A stretch of DNA of 43,683 nt from Xanthomonas populi (GCF_002940065.1 NZ_MDEJ01000018.1:1-43683), one strand, 5' to 3'. Shown: positions 10,201 through 20,898, counted from the stretch's first letter. Notes: a model not told the origin generated them from the letters alone. Translations and numbers: made by a program.

Positions 10201-10899
10201 GTGATCATCGGCAATGGCCTGTTGGCCAGATCCTTCGCAGCAGATAAGCTCGCTGAGCTCAACGCCACGGTATTCGCCTCCGGGGTGTCCAATTCATCCG
10301 AGACCGATCCTGCGGCATTCGAAAGGGAAGCACGCCTGCTGGTCAAGGCCCTGGACGACGCGCGGGGCCGTTTCGTCTACTTCAGCACGTGCAGCGTGAC
10401 AGACCCCGACCGCGCCGAAACTCATTACGTCCGCCACAAGCTGAAAATGGAACGGCTGATCGCGGAACGGGACGAGTCTCTGATTCTGCGCCTGCCTCAA
10501 GTCGTAGGCCGCACCGACAACCCACACACCCTGTCCAACTACCTTGCCAGTGGCATCCGCAACGCGGAGCCGTTACGCCTCTGGGTCAAGGCAGTGCGCT
10601 GCCTGATCGACGTGGAAGATGTTGCCCGATTGACCCTTCATCTGGTTGAGAACCGCCTAGAGACCAATGCTGTGCTCGATCTGGCTCCGCCAGAAAACGT
10701 CACCATGCTCGAGCTGGTCTCGGTGCTCGAGGCCACGTTGGGCAAGAAGGCAACCATCGACTTTGTGGACCGAGGCGGCGGTGCCACGCCCGATTCGGCA
10801 CCATTTGTTCGTTATGCAACTGCCACCGGCATTGACTCCTCTCCCGGATACATCGCCAGGCTGATCCGCAAATACTACGGAACAAGCGATGCAACCTGA
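10201..10899 (+). CDS. NAD-dependent sugar epimerase/dehydratase-like protein (SDR)
   Basis: A short extended-SDR protein of 232 aa from GTG 10201. The N-terminus IIGNGLLARSF is a Rossmann glycine motif of the form seen in small epimerases, YFSTCSV matches the SDR serine region, and YVRHK is the catalytic YxxxK. It probably changes a nucleotide- or lipid-linked sugar for the GtrB/GtrA proteins that follow, since its 3' end overlaps the GtrB start by 11 bases. Substrate cannot be told from sequence. The start is odd: the good ribosome-binding site belongs to an upstream ATG that meets an in-frame TAA just before this GTG. Either re-initiation occurs or the gene carries a nonsense change. Confidence 0.75.
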   Translation: MIIGNGLLARSFAADKLAELNATVFASGVSNSSETDPAAFEREARLLVKALDDARGRFVYFSTCSVTDPDRAETHYVRHKLKMERLIAERDESLILRLPQVVGRTDNPHTLSNYLASGIRNAEPLRLWVKAVRCLIDVEDVARLTLHLVENRLETNAVLDLAPPENVTMLELVSVLEATLGKKATIDFVDRGGGATPDSAPFVRYATATGIDSSPGYIARLIRKYYGTSDAT

Positions 10900-11839
10900 T
10901 ATTTCCGTCGTCATCCCGGTCTATGGCAGCGCCAGCATTCTGCCCACGCTTGCAGAGAAACTCGAGGAGTCGCTGACTGCGCTCACCGACAAGTTCGAAG
11001 TTGTACTGGTGTACGACTGCAGCCCGGATAATTCCTGGCAGGTCATCACAGCGCTGTGCGCCTCCCGGCCCTGGTTGAAGGGAGTCCGGCTGCGCAAGAA
11101 CGCGGGGCAGCACAATGCGTTAATGGCTGGATTCGGTGTGGCACGCGGCCGTTACATCGTCACCATGGATGACGATCTGCAGCATTCGCCGTCCGACATC
11201 GGGCGCATTGTGGCAGAGCTGCGCAGCGGAGCGGATGTGTGCTACGCGCAGTTCAAAAGCCGGCGACACGCTCTCTGGAAGCGCCTCGGCAGCCAGTTCA
11301 ATGACCGCATGGCTTCGTGGCTGCTCGCCAAACCTCGCGGGCTGTATCTTTCGCCGTTTCGTGGCTTGATCAGCGAAGTACGTGACGAGATATTGCGCTA
11401 CGGTGGCCCCTTCGTCTATGTCGATGGCCTTATCGTCCAGAGCACCAGCAATATCACCACCATAGAAGCGGAGCACCACGCTCGAAGCGACGGCAAGTCT
11501 GGATACAGCCTGCGCAAATCCATCTCGCTGTGGATGCAGATGGCCACAAGCTTCTCGATCACGCCATTACGGGTAGCGTCGCTGACAGGAATCGTCTCTT
11601 CCGGGCTGGGCTTCCTGTGCGCCATCGTTCTGATCTTGCAAAAGCTGCTTTGGCCACACACCGTCATCGGCTGGACCTCATTAATCGTCGCGGTATTGAT
11701 CATGGGCGGCATCCAGCTACTCGCGCTGGGCGTGGTGGGCGAGTATGTAGGGCGCGTGCTGCTGAACGTCAGCAATCGTCCCCAATACATAAAGGGCCAA
11801 CAGCTCAACGTAGGCCAAGAGCAAGAGAACGTGCAGTGA
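10889..11839 (+). CDS. GtrB-type polyprenyl-phosphate glycosyltransferase
   Basis: Family GT2 enzyme that loads a sugar from a nucleotide donor onto undecaprenyl phosphate at the cytoplasmic face of the inner membrane. The 316 aa start ISVVIPVYGSA, with KNAGQHNALMAGFGVARG and the metal-binding TMDDDLQHSP (Asp94-96). Two hydrophobic segments near the C-terminus (IVSSGLGFLCAIVLILQKLL and SLIVAVLIMGGIQLLALGVV) anchor it, and the GVVGEYVGR ending is typical of GtrB, ArnC and DPM1-like proteins. It is sandwiched between an SDR epimerase and a GtrA homologue with overlapping reading frames, the usual gtr arrangement for O-antigen decoration. Confidence 0.9.
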   Translation: MQPDISVVIPVYGSASILPTLAEKLEESLTALTDKFEVVLVYDCSPDNSWQVITALCASRPWLKGVRLRKNAGQHNALMAGFGVARGRYIVTMDDDLQHSPSDIGRIVAELRSGADVCYAQFKSRRHALWKRLGSQFNDRMASWLLAKPRGLYLSPFRGLISEVRDEILRYGGPFVYVDGLIVQSTSNITTIEAEHHARSDGKSGYSLRKSISLWMQMATSFSITPLRVASLTGIVSSGLGFLCAIVLILQKLLWPHTVIGWTSLIVAVLIMGGIQLLALGVVGEYVGRVLLNVSNRPQYIKGQQLNVGQEQENVQ

Positions 11840-12252
11840 TACCGCAGCGCCATCGCGCCCTAGCCGCACGCTTTCTGCGCTTTTGCATCGTTGGCGGCGC
11901 CAGTACCGTCGCCTTCAGTGCGCTCACCTGGTTGGCTGTCTCAAAGCTCGGCATGCAGCCGACCATGGCGACAGCGCTCTGCTACCTGGTGTTGGTGCCA
12001 ATCAATTTCGTCGCGCACCGCAGCTTTACGTTCGTGTCCTCTGGTCATCTGAGTTCGGAAGGCTTGCGCTTCATTTTGCTGCACAGCTTCAACCTCGCCT
12101 TGTCCATCATCGGAATGGGCGTGGCTGTGAACAGTCTGCACTTGCATTACGCGTGGGGCATTGCGTTCTCGGCCGTTGTCGTGCCTGTCGTGGTATTTCT
12201 CGTGATGAATTTCTGGGTCTTCAACCGGGACCGACGTCGCGATCACGTCTAA
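11836..12252 (+). CDS. GtrA-family membrane protein (lipid-linked sugar flippase)
   Basis: Small four-helix membrane protein thought to flip undecaprenyl-phosphate-sugar to the periplasm. 138 aa from GTG 11836, chosen because it overlaps the gtrB stop as GTGA; the frame upstream of it only shadows gtrB. FLRFCIVGGASTVAFSALTW is the standard GtrA opening, and YLVLVPINFVAHRSFTF and VVFLVMNFWVFNR are conserved loop and helix segments. It completes the donor half of a Gtr system with the preceding GtrB; the dedicated transferase is probably the next gene. Confidence 0.9.
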   Translation: MIPQRHRALAARFLRFCIVGGASTVAFSALTWLAVSKLGMQPTMATALCYLVLVPINFVAHRSFTFVSSGHLSSEGLRFILLHSFNLALSIIGMGVAVNSLHLHYAWGIAFSAVVVPVVVFLVMNFWVFNRDRRRDHV

Positions 12253-12292
12253 ATCCAACCTACGCCTCAACTGCAACCAAACAAGTTATCGA

Positions 12293-14476
12293 ATGTCCAA
12301 CCTCCTTACCCGCAACGACGCTTCCCAACGCACCATGCTGTTCATCGCTTGCTCCATAGCGATCGTCATGCTGCTTTGGCTTCCCTTCGGCTTCAACATG
12401 ATGGGGCATATCGAGGAATGGGATCTTCTGAGCCTGTTCACTCGCCACGGCGTGTTCTACTTTGTTGGCGAGGGAGGGCCACTTCCTACCCACCGCATGC
12501 GGCCTCTCATGCTGTTGCCGAATGCGATCGCGTACCAACTATCGCCCAATTCCTTTTTCGCCATGCATCTACTGCAGATGCTGGCCTTGGTGTTGAAGGG
12601 CGTTTGCGGCGGAATCATAGGGTGGTGGCTGCTGCGCTCGCGGCTCTATGCCGTGTTGTTGGCGCTGCTGGTGGTCATCTATCCCGCCGATACGATGCAG
12701 CTGTCGTTCCGTTCCTTCCATATCAACTGGTCTGTCGGGTTGGCCTTGGCCGGCGTGATCGGGATTGTGCACGCATATGAAAGTGAACGGATGGCCAGCA
12801 GGACCAGAGCGATCCTGTTGTCGCTGCTGTCCACCGCCATGTTCGTCGTCGCCACGCTGATCTACGAGTTGGCGTTGGCATACGCAATCTTGCCTCTGCT
12901 GTTGCTGTGGTGTCGGTTGGGGTTGGTGGAAACGATCCGGGTGCCGCTACGCCGCTGGCACGTTTCGCTGGTCTGGTGCGTCGGCGTCTTGGCTTGTGCG
13001 GCTTACATCTACTACGTCGCCAAACACGGTTCGACCTACCAGGGGGACGTATTGAAGGGCCAGGCGGGTGGTATTGCCCTGCTTAAGGACCGCGCCCACG
13101 TAATGTTCTACACGGGCATCGGGCGAAGCGTGGTGGGCGGCTGGATCGACGCCGCACGGATTATCTTCGTCGAGTACCGCAGCTTCTGGTATCTGTCAGC
13201 CATTGCGCTGATGGCAGTGGTTCTGCTCCGCTACGTACGCGAACCTGTGTCCACGCCAACGTCGGGAAAGCACATCGGCGCACTCTGGTCGCTGCGGGTG
13301 CTCTTCACTGGTGTGGTGTTTGCTGCCGTCGGTTATCTCCCCTTTCTTGCGTCGCCAGCGCATACCAGCATCAGTCAACGCACCTTTCTTTTCGCGACGC
13401 CGGGCGGGGCACTGGAAACGGTGGCTCTGGTCATGCTCCTCTCTGGAGCGCGTCGAACCTTGGCGGTATTGTTGGGAACTGTGCTGATCGTATTGGGCAT
13501 GGCGGCGCAGATGTTCCAGTTCCATCATTACGAACAGATCTCCGATACAGAGCGCGAGGTCCTCAAGAACGTGGCCGTAAGCCTGCCGGACATTGCCAAC
13601 GAACGCGATCTCCTCATTCTCGATGGCTCCCATCGGATCAACAGCGTGTGGATGCTCCGGGAAAACATGATGAACGCGCTGACATACTTGTACGGGAAGC
13701 CGATCAACCGGGTGCAGATCTGCAATCAGCCTGAGAACGACTGGCAACGCACGGATGAAAGAGGCCGCACCGGCCAATGTGCCGAGTACCCTGACCACTG
13801 GGAGTTCAGCTCAGGCGCAACGGTCGATGGGCCCGGCTATACGTCGCCGCCGCAAAGCGTTCTATATCGCGCAGACAAGAGCACGACGCAGGTCGTACGC
13901 ATTCCCGAAAACGGCATCGTGCCGCTGCTCGGTGCGCGCAAAGACGAGCTTTCGTTGCGCAACGACACCGTTTCGCGGCGCTATCGCGCCATGCTCGCTC
14001 CGCCCCCCTGGCTGCTGGCGTTCGATCAGTTCCGCCACAGGGACCAAGAGGCTAGCTTCAGGTGGGATTTCGGCCGCTGGTGGAACTTGGACGTGCCTGC
14101 ACCCGGTCGAGGATGGCAGGATGCCCAGTGGCAACCCGAAGGTTCCGCAGAACGTGCTTCGTTTTCGTGGAACGTGGTGGAGAATCCGTGGCTTCAATTC
14201 CGCCTCAAACCCGCTGGCGGGACGTATCTGGTTCGTGGAAAGGTCAGGGCCATTGCGCCCGGCATACACCCTGAGCAGCTCGCCGTTTCAGTAAACGGGC
14301 ATGTGGTCCCGCTACGTTGGCTTAATGCCAGTGAGTTTTATGGAGAATTGCCCTCGTCCTTCCTGAAGAAGGACGACAATCGGGCCACTTTCCTGCTCCC
14401 CGTCGATAATCACTCTTACGGGATCGGTATGGCCTTCGATTGGATCAAGGTCGCGCCGATCGACTCGGCTAACTAA
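12293..14476 (+). CDS. Large membrane protein, candidate GT-C glycosyltransferase of the Gtr cassette
   Basis: 727 aa. Residues 1 to about 410 hold roughly ten hydrophobic segments; the remainder (from FHHYEQISDTEREV on) is a soluble, probably periplasmic domain. After the first helix comes GHIEEWDLLSLF: an acidic E-E-W-D in the first outside loop is the usual place for the catalytic acid of GT-C transferases. By position it matches the serotype-specific third gene of gtr clusters, which moves the sugar from lipid phosphate to the O-chain in the periplasm. I cannot name a family. The last 120 residues look like a beta-sandwich and resemble in general layout the lipoprotein encoded next. It is 40 bases after gtrA. 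An alternative is a membrane protein of unrelated polysaccharide function. Confidence 0.65.
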   Translation: MSNLLTRNDASQRTMLFIACSIAIVMLLWLPFGFNMMGHIEEWDLLSLFTRHGVFYFVGEGGPLPTHRMRPLMLLPNAIAYQLSPNSFFAMHLLQMLALVLKGVCGGIIGWWLLRSRLYAVLLALLVVIYPADTMQLSFRSFHINWSVGLALAGVIGIVHAYESERMASRTRAILLSLLSTAMFVVATLIYELALAYAILPLLLLWCRLGLVETIRVPLRRWHVSLVWCVGVLACAAYIYYVAKHGSTYQGDVLKGQAGGIALLKDRAHVMFYTGIGRSVVGGWIDAARIIFVEYRSFWYLSAIALMAVVLLRYVREPVSTPTSGKHIGALWSLRVLFTGVVFAAVGYLPFLASPAHTSISQRTFLFATPGGALETVALVMLLSGARRTLAVLLGTVLIVLGMAAQMFQFHHYEQISDTEREVLKNVAVSLPDIANERDLLILDGSHRINSVWMLRENMMNALTYLYGKPINRVQICNQPENDWQRTDERGRTGQCAEYPDHWEFSSGATVDGPGYTSPPQSVLYRADKSTTQVVRIPENGIVPLLGARKDELSLRNDTVSRRYRAMLAPPPWLLAFDQFRHRDQEASFRWDFGRWWNLDVPAPGRGWQDAQWQPEGSAERASFSWNVVENPWLQFRLKPAGGTYLVRGKVRAIAPGIHPEQLAVSVNGHVVPLRWLNASEFYGELPSSFLKKDDNRATFLLPVDNHSYGIGMAFDWIKVAPIDSAN

Positions 14477-14522
14477 AAGACATGCGCATTCCTTCCCACA
14501 CCATTAACGGCCAGGATTCAAG

Positions 14523-15080
14523 ATGATTACCGCAAACCACGGTATTAGGGTTGCCGTGCTGGCTGCCGTCTTATGCGTGTTACTTCCTGGCTGTACGGCG
14601 AGAGAGACCGATTCTTCCCTGGATGCTGCTTCGATGAAACCCGCCATGCTTTCGGCAGGTAAGACAGTAGGCCCTGCAGATTTGCGGCCCTTTCTGACAA
14701 ATGGCTGGTCCAGCGATGAACCGTTCGGCGTATGGTCCATCGGCGAGGATTCGGGGCTTTTGGTGCGAATCGAGAAATCGGCGACAGCGGGCAACCAGCT
14801 TTTCTTGCAGGCTGGCGGCCTATGGGCTCCGCAACGCCAATCCATGGAGGTCAGTGCTCGCGTCAATGGCGGAAACTGGCAACATCAAACGCTGACAGCA
14901 GCCGCGCCAGAACAGCAGCACATCAGCGTTGCCCTGCCAACGTTGGCGGCTGGCGATGAGGTCAGGGTCGAACTCCACTACGATCACCCCGCCTCCCCAG
15001 TTGAACTTGGACTGTCTTCGGACACGCGTGCTCTGGGCATCTCACTCAGGTCTTTGCAGCTGTCAGGCCGCACCCCCTAG
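14523..15080 (+). CDS. Predicted lipoprotein with a GWS-EPFGVWS beta-sandwich domain
   Basis: 185 aa with a type II signal peptide: hydrophobic VAVLAAVLCVL then LLPGC, giving lipid-modified Cys24 followed by Thr, so outer-membrane sorting is likely by the +2 rule. The mature part contains NGWSSDEPFGVWSIGE, a conserved ARVNGG turn and SPVELGLSSDTRALGISL. I know this word order from domains fused to membrane proteins of polysaccharide synthesis; here it is a free lipoprotein. It closes the plus-strand cassette, 46 bases after the GT-C-like gene, and faces rmd convergently. Role is unknown; carbohydrate binding is an inference from the fold pattern and context. Confidence 0.65.
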   Translation: MITANHGIRVAVLAAVLCVLLPGCTARETDSSLDAASMKPAMLSAGKTVGPADLRPFLTNGWSSDEPFGVWSIGEDSGLLVRIEKSATAGNQLFLQAGGLWAPQRQSMEVSARVNGGNWQHQTLTAAAPEQQHISVALPTLAAGDEVRVELHYDHPASPVELGLSSDTRALGISLRSLQLSGRTP

Positions 15081-15393
15081 CAGCCGCTGGCCATGGTTGG
15101 GCAAGCCAGCAAGTGGACTTGCACCTGACTTCACTCGACCTGTATTTGTTGGGCGCCTCTGAACGTGGTTGACAGCACGCGCAGGGTGGAGTCATTCAGA
15201 TCTCCAGGTCAGCCACTTGATCGTATGCCTGCCGACCAACCAACAGCCCGCGTCACGTCAGACGCAACGTGACACAGGCTGTCTGGCCGCATCAATCTCG
15301 TACTTCAGGCTTCTCTGCGTCGGCGCCGTGCATACGCGCAGATAGATCACCAAGCCCAGCTAGCTGCCGGCATTCCGTTCGGCCGAGCATCGC
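15081..15393. other. Convergent intergenic region between the two O-antigen gene blocks
   Basis: 313 bases separate the 3' ends of the plus cassette and rmd. GTCACGT (15252-15258) and ACGTGAC (15267-15273) form a 7-bp inverted repeat with an 8-base loop but no T tract. GCAAG...CTTGC near 15100 is another small stem. No coding frame with family resemblance and no transposase remnant could be recognised. It is a possible join between blocks of different origin. Confidence 0.45.
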
Positions 15394-17365
<1,972 letters not shown>

Positions 17366-17428
17366 TTATTTACGAAACAGTTCCAATTCCAAGCCTGGCG
17401 CAGCAGGCTCGCGTCGATGGCGTTACCG

Positions 17429-18031
17429 TCACTGCCTAGTGAGCGGCTTTCCATCCTTGCCGCAAAGGGTCGGCTTGCCCTGATCTTCACAGCTCTTAAA
17501 CGGGCCGTCGTCCAACGGCTGAATCTGGTAGTCGCTGTACCATGCGACCGCCTCCTGTACGAGACCGAAGCGCAGCGTGTTGCCTACCACGGCCTGGGCC
17601 GGGACCTCAGCGACGACGTCAGCAGATCCGCCAGCAGGGATACCCTGCGGCGGCAGCGGAACGCGCACGAACTCCTTTTTTACCATCGCACCGGCACCAT
17701 CAACCAGCGAAACGGCGAGGTTGACCGGCATCTTGCCTTTCGAGTTAACCGCGACTTTTCCGGTATTGGTGACCTTGACCACAACTTTCAGGATCTCACC
17801 TTTTTTAAACAGCACAGGCTCAGCCGACACAGCGTATCGAGCACCCACCTGGTCCTGCGGGATTGGGGCCGAGATGCCTTCAACTTCCGGAGCCGCCGCC
17901 GCAGACTGCTGCGCGTCGGCTGACTGCTGGGCGTTGTTGTTCGGGGATTTGGAGCAGCCAGTGACAACGATCGCCGCAGCCAGCGCGATGGCTGCACCAA
18001 CGACACGACGGGATTTGTTCATTTTTTTCAT
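17429..18031 (-). CDS. Predicted lipoprotein with an Ig-like domain shared with the adjacent glycosyltransferase
   Basis: 200 aa. A lysine-rich start, hydrophobic AAIALAAAIVV and lipobox VTGC (Cys26) mark a lipoprotein; a Gln/Ala-rich linker follows. The domain after it contains VVVKVTNTGKVAVNSKG, RVPLPPQGIPAGG and LRFGLVQEAVAWYSDYQI. The product of the next gene upstream ends with VQLTNEGDFPW and LEIDLVQESVCWFKHRG, the same pattern in the same order, so the two proteins share a beta-sandwich. Function is unknown; a periplasmic or outer-membrane role linked to the polymer made here is an inference from position inside the operon. Confidence 0.6.
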   Translation of the reverse strand: MKKMNKSRRVVGAAIALAAAIVVTGCSKSPNNNAQQSADAQQSAAAAPEVEGISAPIPQDQVGARYAVSAEPVLFKKGEILKVVVKVTNTGKVAVNSKGKMPVNLAVSLVDGAGAMVKKEFVRVPLPPQGIPAGGSADVVAEVPAQAVVGNTLRFGLVQEAVAWYSDYQIQPLDDGPFKSCEDQGKPTLCGKDGKPLTRQ

Positions 18032-18064
18032 GATTAAGGACTTTTTATGAATGGATAAGTTTTT

Positions 18065-19840
18065 TCATGGCGAGGCCGCCTCTACGTGCACGCTGGCACG
18101 CGCAGGCATAAAGCCCCTGTGTTTGAACCAGCAAACGGATTCTTGGACCAGATCAATTTCCAGCTCATACTCCCCGGGAACGTCAGGCGCACGGATAATG
18201 ATCTCATGGATACCGGATGACGACGGGCGTACTACATCCTCCAGAAAATGACGAGCCTGCTCGACCCGCTCCAGCGAAGGGTCGGACGAATGCCAGAAAT
18301 AGCCCAGATATATTCCAAAGGGCTTGATAGTGTGGTCAGACGGGCTGAGCCAGGGGAAATCCCCCTCATTGGTAAGCTGAACGCGCAAGGGAATCACGTT
18401 CGAGGCCTCCACAACGCTGAGATCAGCGTCAACCACGGCCGCGGAACCCTGGAATGCCGTGTCAGGCAGTGGCTCTGTATAAGGATACGGCCCTACCGTC
18501 TCGCCGGTGATCCGGGCATGCGAGTCCAGCTTCTGGTCGTCAAGAACTGCCAGCGCCGCATCCACCCAGCGATCCCCCTTCAGGCCGGCGCGAACGTCGA
18601 TCCGCTGCAGCTCGCTGCCGAGCGGGGAGTCGGCGTCCACCCTCATGCTCGCTATCGCGTCTGCCACCCTGTCGCGGAAATCGGAGAAGACGCGATGGGT
18701 GCGCAATAGCCGCGCATACTGCTCCGCCGCAGCAATGGGGGCTAACGAAGGTCGTCCTGCCGAATCGGCACATTCCTCTGCCCAGCGGGCATACGACTCG
18801 GGATATTGCGCTAGATGCAGCAACAGTTCCGCCAGCGCGATCGCACAGTCATTGTCGGGAACGATCTTTTTTACACAGCCGGGAAGCTCGGCATACCAGC
18901 CATGGTCGGACACGATTGTCGGAAGCCCGGCCTGCATGGCCTTGGAGACCACAGCAGACGCTTCGCCCATGGTGGGCTGCCGCAAGGCGATCATCATGTC
19001 GGCTCGTTCGAAGACCTTCCAGAAATTTTCGTCGTCGACACGGCCGTGGTTGATCAATCGAACGTTACGCAGCCCTGTCAACGCCTCAAGCTGGCTCGCC
19101 ACCGCAGGCTCGACGTCTCCTGCGATCTCCAGCGCGAGCGGCTCGTCCAGCGCCTCGTCGATCATGGCCAGTGCCTGCACAACCCAATCAAAGCGACGGT
19201 TTACCTGACCTCCGCCAAGAAGCGCGATGGTATTCAGCCGGCTGCGGACGCGGTGGGGTGCCACTATCGGATAGAGCTGCGGCACCACCGTGATGGGGAG
19301 CCAGGGAAAATCCTTTGCGATCCGGTCCGCTGAGTATCGAGAATGCACGACCATTTCGGTCGCATACTGTGTTGCGACATGATGCAGCGGATAATCAACC
19401 ACCTGGGCGCGGCCCCATATCGGCGTGCCGAGACGAAGAGCCACCGTTGCGGCTCTGACCTGTGATGTTGAATGCCACTTTTCCAACAAGCCACCGTAAC
19501 TGGCGCTGTCCAGTCGACCCGCATCGCTCAATACGCCAGCCGCCATATGGTGAAGCACCAGGTCATGCAAATGCACGATTCCGGGCACGGCCGCCATGAG
19601 GGGAAGCATCCAGCCGTGGAACGTCGGGTGGTTTCCCATCTGATACACGACGGCGTCTGCTGCGCGCAGACTGGCAAAGATCTGTGACGCGCCTTTCTGC
19701 TCGACATCCGCAACGGTGACCGTCTCAACCGACAAACCGCAATCACGCAACATGTCGACCAGGCCGGCCGCGTACTCGGCAATGCCGGACCGATCAGGCG
19801 GCTGGGGCCCGACCAGTGCGACTCGGAACGGAGCACTCAA
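18065..19840 (-). CDS. GT4-type glycosyltransferase with a C-terminal Ig-like domain
   Basis: 591 aa. The N-terminal two-thirds is GT-B: VALVGPQPPDRSGIAEYAAG at the start, ALLGGGQVNRRFDWVVQAL at the nucleotide side, and RQPTMGEASAVVSKAMQAGL as the EX7E donor-binding motif. From about residue 470 a separate domain follows, ending VPGEYELEIDLVQESVCWF, a beta-sandwich seen on several LPS and polysaccharide proteins. It starts in an ATGA overlap with the preceding transferase and is followed 33 bases later by a lipoprotein carrying a related domain. It likely adds a residue of the O-antigen; specificity cannot be read. Confidence 0.85.
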   Translation of the reverse strand: MSAPFRVALVGPQPPDRSGIAEYAAGLVDMLRDCGLSVETVTVADVEQKGASQIFASLRAADAVVYQMGNHPTFHGWMLPLMAAVPGIVHLHDLVLHHMAAGVLSDAGRLDSASYGGLLEKWHSTSQVRAATVALRLGTPIWGRAQVVDYPLHHVATQYATEMVVHSRYSADRIAKDFPWLPITVVPQLYPIVAPHRVRSRLNTIALLGGGQVNRRFDWVVQALAMIDEALDEPLALEIAGDVEPAVASQLEALTGLRNVRLINHGRVDDENFWKVFERADMMIALRQPTMGEASAVVSKAMQAGLPTIVSDHGWYAELPGCVKKIVPDNDCAIALAELLLHLAQYPESYARWAEECADSAGRPSLAPIAAAEQYARLLRTHRVFSDFRDRVADAIASMRVDADSPLGSELQRIDVRAGLKGDRWVDAALAVLDDQKLDSHARITGETVGPYPYTEPLPDTAFQGSAAVVDADLSVVEASNVIPLRVQLTNEGDFPWLSPSDHTIKPFGIYLGYFWHSSDPSLERVEQARHFLEDVVRPSSSGIHEIIIRAPDVPGEYELEIDLVQESVCWFKHRGFMPARASVHVEAASP

Positions 19841-20898
19841 AGCCTGCTCTCCACGAGTTGACGGATCACGCGGTCCCAGGTGATGGTCTCGCTGAGGCGA
19901 TGTCCTTCCTCAGCCAGCACGCGAAGCTGGGCCGGTGTCCTGGCATAGCAGTCCAGCAGGCTCTCGGCGATGGCCTCCGGGGTCGGAGCGGTCACCCAGC
20001 CGCTGCCGGTGGACCGCACGATACGGCACACTTCGCCGCTGTCATCAACGGTGATGACCGGCTTATGCGCGGCGAAACTTTCGAGAGTCGCGAAACCATA
20101 GTCCTCGTCGACTGGCGAATAGAACACCGCGCGGCAACTGGCGATCAGCTCAAGCAAGCGGACATCTTCGATAAAGCCGGCCAGTTCGACCCTGTTTTCC
20201 AGGCCCAGCTCGCGCACCAGCGGAGCCAATGCGCGTGCGTAGTCGCTTGCACCAGTTCCGGCGATGACGACCTTTGCATGCGGTACGTGCTGGGCTGCCC
20301 GGATCAACAGGTCCGGCCGCTTCATCGATTCAAGACGACCGATACACAATACGAAATCCCCGTATTCGCCCGACTTGATGTGCGGCGCCAGCTTGGACGG
20401 CGGATACAGCACTTCCGAAGACAGGCCGCAATACTGCGTCAGCCGGTCAGTAACCGTCTGGGAAATTGTAAACCGCGAATCGATGTCGGACAGCATCTCC
20501 TCGTCCGACACACGCAATGCATCGCGCACCGCAGAATCCCTGCTGCTCAAATGGGGCTGATCGAAGCGCGTATGCGCGAGGTCGTAGAGCACCCTATGCT
20601 GGTGCACAAGCCACAGCGTCTTGTTGGCATGCGACGCTGCGTAGGTCGGAAACTTGGTGCAGATGCACAAGTCAATCTTCTGCCCGTTGGCCTCGCTGAG
20701 GTCCAGCAGTCGCCAGGAAAGCATCGCAGAGAGGATCTCGGTTTCCGGATACCACTTGTAGGGGAGTTGCACCAGCTCAGCGACGACGTGGCGCTGCTTG
20801 CCCCACAAATTGATCTGACGCACCAACTCTTCGTTGAGGAGCTCGGCGCCTCCGCGAACAAACGGCACCTGCGCGCCAAGTACGATAATTCTTTTCAA
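19837..20898 (-). CDS. GT4-family glycosyltransferase
   Basis: 353 aa GT-B transferase: KRIIVLGAQVPFVRGGAELL is the usual acceptor-side opening, FVLCIGRLESMKRPDLLIRA the central motif, and DEDYGFATLESFAAHKPVI the EX7E donor motif. I choose TTG 20898 because AAAGGGGA sits eight bases upstream and the protein then begins exactly at the first beta strand. The frame is open to GTG 20931, 11 codons longer, without a ribosome-binding site. It follows the WbdD-like gene by 51 bases and overlaps the next transferase by four bases. It probably builds the O-antigen backbone, perhaps as a D-rhamnosyltransferase given gmd and rmd nearby. Confidence 0.85.
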   Translation of the reverse strand: MKRIIVLGAQVPFVRGGAELLNEELVRQINLWGKQRHVVAELVQLPYKWYPETEILSAMLSWRLLDLSEANGQKIDLCICTKFPTYAASHANKTLWLVHQHRVLYDLAHTRFDQPHLSSRDSAVRDALRVSDEEMLSDIDSRFTISQTVTDRLTQYCGLSSEVLYPPSKLAPHIKSGEYGDFVLCIGRLESMKRPDLLIRAAQHVPHAKVVIAGTGASDYARALAPLVRELGLENRVELAGFIEDVRLLELIASCRAVFYSPVDEDYGFATLESFAAHKPVITVDDSGEVCRIVRSTGSGWVTAPTPEAIAESLLDCYARTPAQLRVLAEEGHRLSETITWDRVIRQLVESRL

